In this document: positions 17,215-25,551 of the stretch, piece after piece
Layout: every line of letters starts with the position of its first letter
Numbering within the stretch: position 1 is the first letter of the stretch
From: Chloroflexota bacterium
Lineage (GTDB): Bacteria; Chloroflexota; Anaerolineae; UBA4142; SHND01
Assembly: GCA_004295045.1 (NCBI GenBank)
Contig: SHND01000055.1
Span: 74,105 to 138,104, forward strand
DNA: 64,000 nt
Direction of reading: 5' to 3'
Made by a program: the position numbers and the translations under genes
Notes under the pieces: generated by a model
The model's database searches: none
Seen by the model: the letters and a program-made list of their open reading frames with translations, nothing else
What the model was told of the DNA's origin: nothing

Positions 17215-18732
17215 ATGTACAAGATTTTTCTTTTGTTGCTCGTGGGCTTGAGCGCCTGCACGTTATCAACTGAATCTACGCCTACCGCAACCCCCAAGCT
17301 CGCGCGGGTGGAAGCCGTAACGATTGCGCCGACCAATTCGAGTACGCCAACTGCGACAGCAACCTCAACGCGGACGATCACGCCGACGGCGACGCGTACC
17401 GCATCGCCGACGTTTACGGCGACGCCAACAGAAACACCAACCGCGACCTTTACGCCCAATCCGTACGCCGCGTCCTCGATTGTGGGAGGGGCGCGTCAGC
17501 TCGCGCGGCGCAGTGTCTTGAATCTGCGTACGCCCGCCGAGTTCCAAGTCAGTCCCGCCCTGTTCGGATTGAATTATTGGGTTCCGCCGTTCAACAACAA
17601 AGTATTTGCAGAGCTCGCGCCGCTGAATGTTGTGACGCTGCGATATGGCGGCGAAACAATTGAGGAAGACCCGGTTAATTTTGAAGCGATTGATCGTTTT
17701 ATTCTGGCTGCGCGCGCCTTGAATGCCGAGCCATTGATTCAAGTGCCTTTTTATCACGGCGACCCCAAACTCGCCGCCAAAATTGTGCGCTATGTCAATG
17801 TGCAAAAAAAATATGACGTGCGTTTTTGGTCTATCGGCAATGAAGAAGATACGAATGTGCGCTCCGGCGCGCAAGAAAAATGGATCAACGCGTGGCGCAG
17901 TTTTCGCGCCGCGATGAAAGCGGTGGACTCGCGCATTTTGATTTTTGGTCCTGAATATGCGCAGGCGTACGACCTTGACGATCCGACAAACGATTGGCTC
18001 ACGCCATGGCTGCGCGTGAACGGCGACGCGGTGGATGTGATTTCCTTGCATCGTTATCCGTTCAGTGGCACGCAAAGCAACCCCACCGTGCTAATCGGCG
18101 ATTCGTTGGGCACGGCGCGCCGCGTGCGCGCGCTGCGTCAGCACATTCAACAGATCACGGGGCGCGATATTCCGTTGGCGTTCACGGAAATGAATTTATC
18201 GTGGGAATGGCGCAAAGGCGGCGAAGGAAGCAGCGCCTCGATGTCAGCAGGATTGTGGATGGCAGAGACGCTCGGTCAGATGGCGGAAGCGGGCGTTGTC
18301 ATGGTCAACATCTGGTCTGCGCGCGGCGATGATTCACTTGGGCTCATTGTAAGACCCGCCGAAAAGAAACGTCCGACCTATTACGCGCTCCAGCTCTATG
18401 CAAACTACGGCGATCGAATCATTCCACTTGCGTCGCACGTTCCGGGAGTGACCGCGCACGCGGCGCGCGATTCGCGTACGGGCGTAACGACAATTGTTCT
18501 AGTGAATCGCGTGCGCGACGATCTCCAATTCAAACTCGACCTGAATTCCAATCAAGAGCCCGAGCGCGGCTCGATCTATCTCGATCTCAGCTCGCGTAAA
18601 AAAATTCCATTTGAAATGCCGGGACACAGTATGGCTTCCATCACACTCGATGCTAATTTGAACCCCACGCGCACAATTCTATATTCGCGCGCAATGTTTG
18701 ATAACGGTCAACTGCCGCAGGTGCTGCAATGA
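17215..18732 (+). CDS. Lipoprotein with glycoside-hydrolase-like TIM barrel
   Basis: 505 residues. Lipobox LSAC puts the lipidated cysteine at 15; a Thr/Ala/Pro linker (about 25-85) separates it from a (beta/alpha)8 domain. The acid/base candidate is Glu210 in SIGNEED and the nucleophile candidate Glu325 in FTEMNLSWEW; this N-E and later E pattern is that of clan GH-A retaining glycosidases such as arabinofuranosidases or GH39/GH79-like enzymes. A beta-sandwich at the C-terminus is also typical of those families. It would act on polysaccharide at the cell surface; the substrate is not predictable. The last codons overlap the start of argS. Confidence 0.75.
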   Translation: MYKIFLLLLVGLSACTLSTESTPTATPKLARVEAVTIAPTNSSTPTATATSTRTITPTATRTASPTFTATPTETPTATFTPNPYAASSIVGGARQLARRSVLNLRTPAEFQVSPALFGLNYWVPPFNNKVFAELAPLNVVTLRYGGETIEEDPVNFEAIDRFILAARALNAEPLIQVPFYHGDPKLAAKIVRYVNVQKKYDVRFWSIGNEEDTNVRSGAQEKWINAWRSFRAAMKAVDSRILIFGPEYAQAYDLDDPTNDWLTPWLRVNGDAVDVISLHRYPFSGTQSNPTVLIGDSLGTARRVRALRQHIQQITGRDIPLAFTEMNLSWEWRKGGEGSSASMSAGLWMAETLGQMAEAGVVMVNIWSARGDDSLGLIVRPAEKKRPTYYALQLYANYGDRIIPLASHVPGVTAHAARDSRTGVTTIVLVNRVRDDLQFKLDLNSNQEPERGSIYLDLSSRKKIPFEMPGHSMASITLDANLNPTRTILYSRAMFDNGQLPQVLQ

Positions 18733-20417
18733 TTCGTCACACGCTCACCGACCTCGTACGCCAAGCGATTCTCGCCGCGCAAACGGACAACGCGCTGCCC
18801 GCGTTTGAAATTCCGTCCGTCGAAGTGGCGCGCCCGCCGCGCCCTGAAATGGGCGATTATGCCTCATCACTGCCGCTCAAACTCGCGTCGCTTGCCAAGC
18901 GTCCGCCGCTGCAAATCGCGCAGACGCTTGCGAAATATGTTCCGCCACACGATGCTGTGGCTAAAGTAGAAACGGCGGCGCCGGGCTTTGTCAATTTCTA
19001 TTTGTCGCCTATGTGGGTGGCGAACCAAGTCGCGCGCATTCTCGACGCGGGTGAAAATTTTGGCAAGGTGAATTTGGGAAATGAGCGGCGCGTCCAAGTG
19101 GAATTTGTCAGCGCGAATCCGACGGGTCCGCTGCACATTGGCGGCGCGCGCAACGCCGCGATCGGCGACACTCTCGCGCGCATTTTGCAAGCGGCAAATT
19201 ATCGCGTCGAGCGCGAGTATTACCTCAACGACGCGGGTTCGCAGATTCGCCATTTCGGCGCGAGCATTTACGCGCGCTACGCGCAAGCGGCGGGCATGGA
19301 CGCTGCGTTTCCCGAAGATGGTTACAAAGGCGAATATGTCACAGAACTCGCCCAAGAGATTTTGCGGACGGAAGGCAAAAAATATCTCGACCTGCCGCAA
19401 GACCAAGCGACGCGTGCGTTGGGACGCATTGGCATTGACCGCGTGATTGAACAGGTGCGCGCAACGCTCGCGCGGATGCGCGTCGAATTTGATGTGTGGT
19501 TTTCGGAAAAGTCGTTGTACGACAGCGGCTTGTTCGATTCGCTTTTGCCCAAACTCGCCGCGCAGGGTTTCACGTATGAAAAAGATGGCGCGTTATGGTT
19601 CAAAACGACAGAGTTTGGTCTGGACAAAGACGCGGTGTTGATTCGTTCCGCGCAAGCGGTTCCAAATCCCGAAGAACGCCCGACGTATCTCGCGTCCGAT
19701 GTCGCGTATGTGTGGAACAAATTGGTGGTACGGAATTTTGACCGCGCGATTTATGTGTGGGGCGCGGGGCATCACGGCGCGGTACCGCGCGTTTATGCGG
19801 CGGCGAAAGCATTGGGCATTGACACGAATCGTTTGACCATCATGCTGTATCAAAATGTGCAAATCACGCGCGGCGGCGAAAAAGTGACCATGTCCAAACG
19901 CGGCGGCACATTCGTGACGACAGACGAAGTGGTGGACGAAGTGGGCGCCGACGCCGTGCGCTATTTGTTGATCGAGAGTTCCGCCGACGCGGCGATGGAT
20001 TTTGATTTGCAGCTGGCGGTTCAGCAGTCGAATGAAAATCCCGTGTACTATGTTCAATACGCGCACGCGCGCATCGCCAGCATTTTGCGAAACGCGCTTG
20101 AAGCAGGTGTGGGTTCGGATGGCGCGAACCTTGCGCTGTTGACGCATCCCGCCGAACTCGAGCTCATCAAGCAGATGTTGAAATTGGAAGAGGTGATTGA
20201 ACTTGCGGCGAACAAACTTGAACCGCATCATCTGCCGCATTACGCGCAAGAGCTCGCCGCCGCGTTTCATCAATTCTACAAACAGTGCCGCGTCCTTTCG
20301 TCCGAACCGAACGATTTGGAAATTTCGCGCGCGCGTTTGCAGTTGGTGACGGCGACGAAAAATGTGTTGGCGCGCGCATTGGATTTGATCGGCGTGAGCG
20401 CGCCCGACGCGATGTAA
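18729..20417 (+). CDS. argS: Arginyl-tRNA synthetase
   Basis: 562 residues, the usual size. The N-terminal Add-1 domain (about 1-110) precedes the catalytic core with HIGH-type motif GPLHIGGARNAAIGD near 130-145 and a KMSK-type loop VTMSKRGG near 385-390. The C-terminal helical anticodon-binding domain (DALR type) has NPVYYVQYAHARIASILR and ends at LDLIGVSAPDAM. It charges tRNA-Arg with arginine using ATP. The start ATG overlaps the TGA of the lipoprotein gene by 4 bp, which is an unusual partner for a housekeeping enzyme. Confidence 0.97.
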   Translation: MIRHTLTDLVRQAILAAQTDNALPAFEIPSVEVARPPRPEMGDYASSLPLKLASLAKRPPLQIAQTLAKYVPPHDAVAKVETAAPGFVNFYLSPMWVANQVARILDAGENFGKVNLGNERRVQVEFVSANPTGPLHIGGARNAAIGDTLARILQAANYRVEREYYLNDAGSQIRHFGASIYARYAQAAGMDAAFPEDGYKGEYVTELAQEILRTEGKKYLDLPQDQATRALGRIGIDRVIEQVRATLARMRVEFDVWFSEKSLYDSGLFDSLLPKLAAQGFTYEKDGALWFKTTEFGLDKDAVLIRSAQAVPNPEERPTYLASDVAYVWNKLVVRNFDRAIYVWGAGHHGAVPRVYAAAKALGIDTNRLTIMLYQNVQITRGGEKVTMSKRGGTFVTTDEVVDEVGADAVRYLLIESSADAAMDFDLQLAVQQSNENPVYYVQYAHARIASILRNALEAGVGSDGANLALLTHPAELELIKQMLKLEEVIELAANKLEPHHLPHYAQELAAAFHQFYKQCRVLSSEPNDLEISRARLQLVTATKNVLARALDLIGVSAPDAM

Positions 20418-20424
20418 TTTGTCT

Positions 20425-21105
20425 ATGGATTTTTGGATTGGACTCGCCGTCGGAATTGTCGCAACCCTCGTTGTTGGCGCGCTTGTTTTCTATTTTTTAC
20501 TGCGCGATCCAAGCACAGTTGTTCCCGAGATTGAACCTGCCCCCGAAATCACAGCCCCCGCCGTCACGGTGTTGATGGTTGAACCTTTTCTCAATCAGCA
20601 GCTGCGCGCGGCGCTCGAAATCGAGGCAAAAGAACTGCAACAAGAGACGATTCAGGTGACGCACGCGCGGGTGCCGTTCGGGATCAAGCTGAACCAAGCC
20701 GCGCTCCAGGTGCACGCCGCGCGCCGTGCGGACTTTACCGCGCAGATGAGCGTTTCGGCTTGGGGTTTGAAAATCAATGTGCGCCCCACGACCGAATTTT
20801 ATTTTGTGCCGCAGGCGGGACGCGTGAAAATTTTGGTGACGCGCGTGCAGATTCAAGGTTTTACCGTGCCGCGCAAGTTGATCGAAAATTTTATTGACGA
20901 GGTGGTAGAACTGGCGCAAGCCCGCCTCAATCATTCGCTTGTGCAGCTGCAACAAGACACGGGCGTGGAATTGGCGGATATTGAAACGACCGAAGACTTG
21001 ATGATTTTGAAATTCAATGGTCTCTCTGCGGCAGGCAGCCCTCCAGCACCGGTCATCATCGCTCAGGAAGCAGTGGTTAGTGATTCAATAACAAGTGATT
21101 CGTAG
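20425..21105 (+). CDS. Membrane-anchored DUF2993-like protein (copy 1)
   Basis: 226 residues: one N-terminal membrane segment (about 4-28), then an extracytoplasmic alpha/beta domain. ATG 20425 is preferred to the TTG at 20419. The internal order (FLNQQLRAALE ... MSVSAWGLKINVRPTTEFYFVPQAGRVKILVTRVQIQGFTVPRKLIENFI ... LNHSLVQLQQDTGVELADIETTEDLMIL) matches the next gene and suggests an LmeA/DUF2993-type lipid-binding fold. It begins 8 bp after argS. Confidence 0.55.
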   Translation: MDFWIGLAVGIVATLVVGALVFYFLLRDPSTVVPEIEPAPEITAPAVTVLMVEPFLNQQLRAALEIEAKELQQETIQVTHARVPFGIKLNQAALQVHAARRADFTAQMSVSAWGLKINVRPTTEFYFVPQAGRVKILVTRVQIQGFTVPRKLIENFIDEVVELAQARLNHSLVQLQQDTGVELADIETTEDLMILKFNGLSAAGSPPAPVIIAQEAVVSDSITSDS

Positions 21106-21118
21106 GAGGATTTTTTTT

Positions 21119-21676
21119 ATGAAAGTTGTTGTAGGGGTCGTGATCGGGATTCTCGCGTTGTTGTGCATCGGCGCGACGGCGGTCGCCACCGGCATCGTGC
21201 GCGCGCCATTTTCGGCACCGCAAACGCTTGTGCAGGGCGCGCCCGCGCTGCTTCCGCTCTCTACGCAAGCGGACGGCGCGGATATGACGGTGACGTTGAG
21301 TGAACGCTTTCTCAACAAAATGGTCGCAGAGGGAATGCCAAAGGGCGGCGATGTCTCGAACGCGCAGATTGATTTGCATCAAGGGAATCGCGCCGACGTG
21401 ACCGCAACGGTGAACACGGGCTTGATCTCGCTCACGCCCAAAGCGGCGACTACGTTCGCCGTGCAAAATGGACGGATTGTGATTGATGTGCAGCGCGTGG
21501 ATGTGGGCGGTTTCGGCGTGCCGAACAGTTTGATCGAGCCGCAAATCGCGCAACTGAAACAAACGGCGGAGCGGGAATTGAACCAGAAGCTTGCCGAATT
21601 GGAAAAAACGACGGGACTAGAATTGCAATCGTTGAGTACGACCGAGAATAGTATGACGCTGACGTTTGCGGAATGA
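21119..21676 (+). CDS. Membrane-anchored DUF2993-like protein (copy 2)
   Basis: 185 residues, a paralogue of the preceding protein: an N-terminal hydrophobic segment (about 1-24) and an extracytoplasmic domain with SERFLNKMVAEG, TPKAATTFAVQNGRIVIDVQRVDVGGFGVPNSLIEPQI and a C-terminal TGLELQSLSTTENSMTLTF. A strong GGAGGA site (21105-21110) lies 8 nt before ATG 21119 and fixes the start. The two genes are probably one operon with argS and may handle envelope lipids; this is inferred only from the fold resemblance. Confidence 0.6.
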   Translation: MKVVVGVVIGILALLCIGATAVATGIVRAPFSAPQTLVQGAPALLPLSTQADGADMTVTLSERFLNKMVAEGMPKGGDVSNAQIDLHQGNRADVTATVNTGLISLTPKAATTFAVQNGRIVIDVQRVDVGGFGVPNSLIEPQIAQLKQTAERELNQKLAELEKTTGLELQSLSTTENSMTLTFAE

Positions 21677-21760
21677 GAACGGATGATGAAAAGAATTCTT
21701 CAGAGCATCAGCCCGTTTCTTGCCCAGAGCCCGTTGAATCATTATTCTTTTGTCCGGTGA

Positions 21761-21815
21761 TGACACGTCAACATACATGATGCTTATCGAGTCGCGGGTG
21801 TGTGATGGTGTGACA
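21761..21815 (+). repeat. Palindromic element, copy B (55 bp)
   Basis: Imperfect 17-bp terminal inverted repeats (TGACACGTCAACATACA and TGTGTGATGGTGTGACA) surround a core containing ATCGAGTCGCGGG. A second copy in the opposite orientation lies at 22132-22187. The end of the Rhs remnant runs into this element. Confidence 0.75.
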
Positions 21816-22266
21816 ATGTTTGCCGCAAGTAGAACGACGTTCCCGTTTGTGTTATCGCGATACAGGATGAACCGAGATGGTCGCCGTGAGTATACGACAC
21901 GCCTGCTGTTGTCCGCATCGCCACGCGCTGTTTGCCGAAATAGTAATACTTGAGAATGCTCGTCGCGCCGCCGACGGTGATGCTGGTCAGTTTGTTTTCA
22001 GTGTCATACACCAACACATCGCCGTTCGTGCAACTCCATGACGTTGTATTCCGCCGCGTCATGTTGCCGTTCGCGTTCCCTCATGCTTCGGGATAAACTC
22101 CGCAGAAAAATTGCCAACCGATCTGCGTCACTGACACGCCATCACACACCCCGCGACTCGATGGGCATTATGTGTGATGGCGTGTCACCGCATGTTTGCG
22201 CGCGGGGTCATTGTATTGATACGTCAGCGCGCCTCTGTCTACGTTCCGTGTGAGATTGCTCCCCAT
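21784..22266 (-). pseudogene. Rhs repeat fragment broken by a palindromic element
   Basis: On the minus strand residues GSNLTRNVDRGALTYQYNDP (from 22266) are Rhs/YD-repeat sequence, which then runs into a palindromic element (22132-22187) and stops at 22168. About 100 bp further the Rhs frame resumes with NGNMTRRNTTSWS, VYDTENKLTSITVGG and HGDHLGSS, equivalent to the C-terminal repeats of the intact neighbour (VTVGGATSVLKYYYFGKQR is shared almost exactly). It then ends in a short foreign tail coded by the second palindrome. The core box and toxin are missing. This is a leftover of a duplicated Rhs C-terminal cassette. Confidence 0.8.
22132..22187 (-). repeat. Palindromic element, copy A (56 bp), inserted in the Rhs remnant
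   Basis: Perfect 17-bp inverted repeats TGACACGCCATCACACA and TGTGTGATGGCGTGTCA flank a 22-bp core containing CATCGAGTCGCGGGG on the minus strand. It interrupts the Rhs reading frame. The related copy is at 21761-21815. Confidence 0.85.
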
Positions 22267-22306
22267 TCAGTCATCCTCGGATGAACTCGAGAGGCACCAT
22301 CCAAGA

Positions 22307-22615
22307 TCACGGGATGCCTAGAATTTTGTCTAATACCGTTTGTAGTCTGTCCGCAGCGCGATCTAAGGATGATACGTCGCCCATTTTTTCCTGAACTCGC
22401 TCCCGTTGCCAAGTGATATAGATCGGGATGAGCCATGTCAGAGATACAAAGCGTCGCTCAAGTGTGACTGCATGGTCTACATTAATCGACTCAAGCAACC
22501 TCATCAGTCGCTCCAAAGCTGCGGAGTCAAAGTTCCCATCGCGCAGCTTTCCAAGAAAGCCGCTCTCCAATTCCCACTCTTGTTCAAGGAGTGGAATAGC
22601 GGTGTAAGGATTCAT
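22307..22615 (-). CDS. Probable immunity protein for the Rhs toxin
   Basis: 102 residues, all-helical by appearance and acidic, starting MNPYTAIPLLEQEWELESGF. It follows the toxin-bearing Rhs gene on the same strand by 38 bp, the standard place for a polymorphic-toxin immunity gene. I do not recognise a named immunity family; the call rests on size, acidity and position. Confidence 0.6.
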   Translation of the reverse strand: MNPYTAIPLLEQEWELESGFLGKLRDGNFDSAALERLMRLLESINVDHAVTLERRFVSLTWLIPIYITWQRERVQEKMGDVSSLDRAADRLQTVLDKILGIP

Positions 22616-22653
22616 TTTTGCTCACATTCGTTGCTTATTCCGCACTGATATGT

Positions 22654-24210
22654 TCAATATGGTCGAAATCCTACGATTGCATCAGCGGGGACGGTCCCTT
22701 GAATCAGTACTTCTTCATGCTTGATTGCCCAGCGGCTAAGCATATAATCTCTAGGATAGCCTGGGATTCCGCTTGAAACATCAACCTTCAATGAACTTAC
22801 TCGTGAGAGATCGATTGCAACCACACCAACCATATCACGTTTTCCAAACGTAGTTGCTGTATTTACATTCTTGGATGTCGAAATCCATTGGCTGTCTGTC
22901 TTGCCTGCGATATGACTGGCAACATCGTTATTTGCGCTCGGATTTCTCGCTGCTAGACCTTTACTCGGATCATCGCCTTTCGCCAACCCTCTATAAACGA
23001 TCCCGGTGCCAGTTGGGAGTTGAGACCCATTCCTCATCACTTCAATAACAGGACCTGCCATCGCTTTTATCGCTGCTTGGATTGCAGATGAAGTCCCTGG
23101 CACCCCCATCATCGCCATCCCATAGCGCCCCGCTTGCACATTCCTGCTGTTCTCTTCACTCCACAGATACGACGGGATACTATTCTCCGCATAGCGGAGT
23201 TGATTCGCCATCATCTCCGCCTCTGTAGCAGCCAGATCGCGGTTCGCTAGCAGAGGGTCCCACATGAAGCGCAAATACTCCTTATACATCGCGCCCGCTT
23301 CGTAATACGCTTGCAGAAACCGCAGGTCGTCATCGGCTTGAATCGCAAGTTGTGGGCTTTGTCCGCCACAGCCACCACCGATGTCGCCGTCGGCGCAGAC
23401 TTGGGCGTGTCCAGAGGGGTCTACATATTTGAGGGGATTGTTGTTAACGTACGCATAGCGATTCAGCGCTTGTGGATTGCCCGCGCTCGGAACAATTGTA
23501 TCCGTGCTGATGAATCGTCCCAACGCGCTGTCGTAATACCGCGCGCCATAATACATCAGCCCCGCACTTGCGTCACGTCGCTGTCCCGTAAATCCAAAAT
23601 CCGTTGGCACGCTGCCCGTTGTCGTGCGGATACTCCCAAACGGATAATACGTTTGCGCGCTGCTCGTCGCGCCGCTGGTCGCGCCGGTTGAGCCGAGATG
23701 GTCGCTGTGCAGATACACCACGCCCACACTGTTGCGAAGCGCGATGCGCTGTTTGCCGAAATAGTAATACTTGAGAACGCTCGTCGCGCCGCCGACGGTC
23801 ACCTCATAGTGGTTGCCGATATAGTAACTTGTGACGCCGTTCGCGCTGCGCTTGACGCGATTACCATCGCCATCATACGAGTAGGTCGTCGTCATGCCGC
23901 CGACGGTGATGCTTGTTAGCCGATTCTCGGCATCGTACGTCAGCGCATCGCCTGCGCGATTGATCATATTCCCATTGGCATCATAAGCATAAGCGTTCGC
24001 GCCCATCGTCGTTACGGCATGGTCGTGGTTCGCATCGCCGTAGGTGTAGTTCGTGGGCGTGCCGTTATCCGTGCGCGAGAGGATGTTGCCGATAGAGTTG
24101 TAGGTCCAACTTTGGGCATAGACGCTCGGAATCGTCGCGCTGAGCAGCCGATTCAAATCATCGTAGGTAAAGGTCGTTGTTTGGCTATTGACGCCCCCCC
24201 CAATTTTCAT
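22654..24210 (-). CDS. 5'-truncated Rhs core protein with ADP-ribosyltransferase-like C-terminal toxin
   Basis: 518 residues from ATG 24210 (a GTG at 24240 is also in frame). The first 250 residues are YD repeats (FTYDDLNRLLSA, YAYDANGNMINRAGD, LTYDAENRLTSI) and the Rhs core (SDHLGST, FTGQRRDASAGLMYYGARYY, RFISTDTIVP, NRYAYVNNNPLKYVDPSGH), after which the tip domain begins. The tip ends with VYRGL, WISTSK and KHEEVLIQG, the R-S-E arrangement of ADP-ribosyltransferase folds. A complete Rhs protein has more than 1000 residues with a secretion N-terminus; here it starts abruptly in the promoter of the divergent M42 gene with no signal or ribosome-binding site. It is probably an orphan tip module rather than a secreted toxin in its present state. 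Confidence 0.72.
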   Translation of the reverse strand: MKIGGGVNSQTTTFTYDDLNRLLSATIPSVYAQSWTYNSIGNILSRTDNGTPTNYTYGDANHDHAVTTMGANAYAYDANGNMINRAGDALTYDAENRLTSITVGGMTTTYSYDGDGNRVKRSANGVTSYYIGNHYEVTVGGATSVLKYYYFGKQRIALRNSVGVVYLHSDHLGSTGATSGATSSAQTYYPFGSIRTTTGSVPTDFGFTGQRRDASAGLMYYGARYYDSALGRFISTDTIVPSAGNPQALNRYAYVNNNPLKYVDPSGHAQVCADGDIGGGCGGQSPQLAIQADDDLRFLQAYYEAGAMYKEYLRFMWDPLLANRDLAATEAEMMANQLRYAENSIPSYLWSEENSRNVQAGRYGMAMMGVPGTSSAIQAAIKAMAGPVIEVMRNGSQLPTGTGIVYRGLAKGDDPSKGLAARNPSANNDVASHIAGKTDSQWISTSKNVNTATTFGKRDMVGVVAIDLSRVSSLKVDVSSGIPGYPRDYMLSRWAIKHEEVLIQGTVPADAIVGFRPY

Positions 24211-24215
24211 ACAAT
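24188..24215 (+). promoter_or_regulatory. Promoter of the M42 cluster with a poly-C spacer
   Basis: TTGACG (24188-24193), a 16-bp spacer that contains eight consecutive C, and TACAAT (24210-24215). It overlaps the 5' end of the divergent Rhs fragment. Confidence 0.6.
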
Positions 24216-24242
24216 GATGCGAACCCAAAGGGTTTGCCACGC

Positions 24243-25490
24243 ATGTCCACTCTCTCCGATCTCCTCATAAAATATTCCCAAGCGCACGGCACGTCGGGCT
24301 ACGAAGACAATGTGCGCGCCCTCATCGTGCGCGAATTCAAAAGACTCGTTGACGACGTGCAGGTCACGCCGCTCGGTTCCGTCATCGGAATCCGGCGCGC
24401 GAAACTGCCGCGCGGCGCGCGCCGCAATAGCGAAATTCCGCGCCTGCTGATCGAAGCGCACATGGACGAGATCGGCTTGCTCGTCACGGGCATCGCGGAC
24501 GGCTTTATTCGCTTTGACGAAATCGGGATGTTTGATCCGCGCGTCCTGCCTTCGCAAAATGTGTTGGTGCACGGGCGCAAGACCCTGCCCGGTGTCATTG
24601 GCGCGCGTCCGCCGCACGTCCTTTCCGCAGAAGAGCGCAAGAAATCCATTCCCCTGCGCGATTTATTCATTGATGTTGGAATGGACGATGCGCGCGTGCG
24701 CGAACTGGTGAGCGTCGGCGATTTCATCACACTCGACCGAAATGTGATTGCCCTGCAAAATGATTTTGTCGCGGGCAAAGCATTCGACGATCGTTCGTCG
24801 CTCGTCGCGCTCTTGGAACTATTGCGTCAATTACAGCACGCGCAGCACGCGTGGGACGTGTATGCCGTCGCGAACGTGAACGAAGAAGACAGCGCAGTTT
24901 ACGTCGGCGCGCTCACCTCCACCTATTCGATTCGCCCGCACCTTGCAATTTGTCTAGACGTCACGCACGCGCAGCAGCCGGGGCTGAATCAAGATCACGA
25001 ACCGCGCGTGGGCGAAGGACCGTGCATTGCACGCGGCGCGAATGTGCATCCTTATGTGTTTGAAAAATTACGCGCGGCAGCAACGGGCGATGCGATTCCG
25101 CATCACATCACAGTCTACGGCGGTGACACGCAAACGAACGCGTGGATGATGCAAGTGACGGGTGAAGGCGTGCCGACGGGGCTGGTCGAAATTCCGCTGC
25201 GCTATATGCACACCTCTGTCGAAACGATTCATTTGCAAGATGTCGCGCTCACGGCGGAATTATTGCGCGCGTTCGTTACCGCATTGACGCTGGATGACGC
25301 GCAGACGCTGCAAGGCGAAAAATTCGTGCGCGGCGCGGGAGGAATGCGCGGCGCGGGAGGAATGCGCGGCGCGGGAGGAATGCGCGGCGCACGTTCCGCC
25401 AAAACACGCGCCGCGAAAAAAGGCGGGCGTTCAAAATCAAAGACACGCGCCCTAAAGCGACGCAGCAAGACGCGCGCTCTTCGGCGTTAG
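24243..25490 (+). CDS. M42-family metallo-aminopeptidase (copy 1) with basic tail
   Basis: 415 residues. M42 (TET/endoglucanase-like) signature: AHMDEIG with metal ligand His73, FDDRSS with Asp182, NEED with Glu214/215 (general base and ligand), and YMHTS with His323. The protein should be an active dinuclear-metal aminopeptidase, which in this family assembles into a dodecamer and trims peptides. The C-terminus carries a Gly/Arg triple repeat (GAGGMR three times) and then a Lys/Arg/Ser/Thr/Ala tail of about 40 residues not found in the family core. Start ATG 24243 is preferred to TTG 24234. No Shine-Dalgarno is evident. First of three adjacent paralogues. Confidence 0.88.
   Translation: MSTLSDLLIKYSQAHGTSGYEDNVRALIVREFKRLVDDVQVTPLGSVIGIRRAKLPRGARRNSEIPRLLIEAHMDEIGLLVTGIADGFIRFDEIGMFDPRVLPSQNVLVHGRKTLPGVIGARPPHVLSAEERKKSIPLRDLFIDVGMDDARVRELVSVGDFITLDRNVIALQNDFVAGKAFDDRSSLVALLELLRQLQHAQHAWDVYAVANVNEEDSAVYVGALTSTYSIRPHLAICLDVTHAQQPGLNQDHEPRVGEGPCIARGANVHPYVFEKLRAAATGDAIPHHITVYGGDTQTNAWMMQVTGEGVPTGLVEIPLRYMHTSVETIHLQDVALTAELLRAFVTALTLDDAQTLQGEKFVRGAGGMRGAGGMRGAGGMRGARSAKTRAAKKGGRSKSKTRALKRRSKTRALRR
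25332..25385 (+). repeat. 18-bp tandem repeat, three units, in coding sequence
   Basis: Three exact copies of GGCGCGGGAGGAATGCGC encode the GAGGMR repeats near the C-terminus of the first M42 protein. Confidence 0.9.
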
Positions 25491-25551
25491 TGTTTGTCAT
25501 TCTGCATTCCGCATTGTGCATCGTGCATTGAGCATTCTGCATTCTTGAAAT

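Noticed and set aside
21677..24240. Prophage or integrative element around the Rhs region
   Set aside because: No integrase, phage structural gene or flanking attachment repeats are visible; remnants fit Rhs cassette shuffling.
25497..25550. GCATT word repeat as an insertion sequence end or att site
   Set aside because: Only low-complexity words, no inverted ends, no transposase; noted as intergenic repeat without function.
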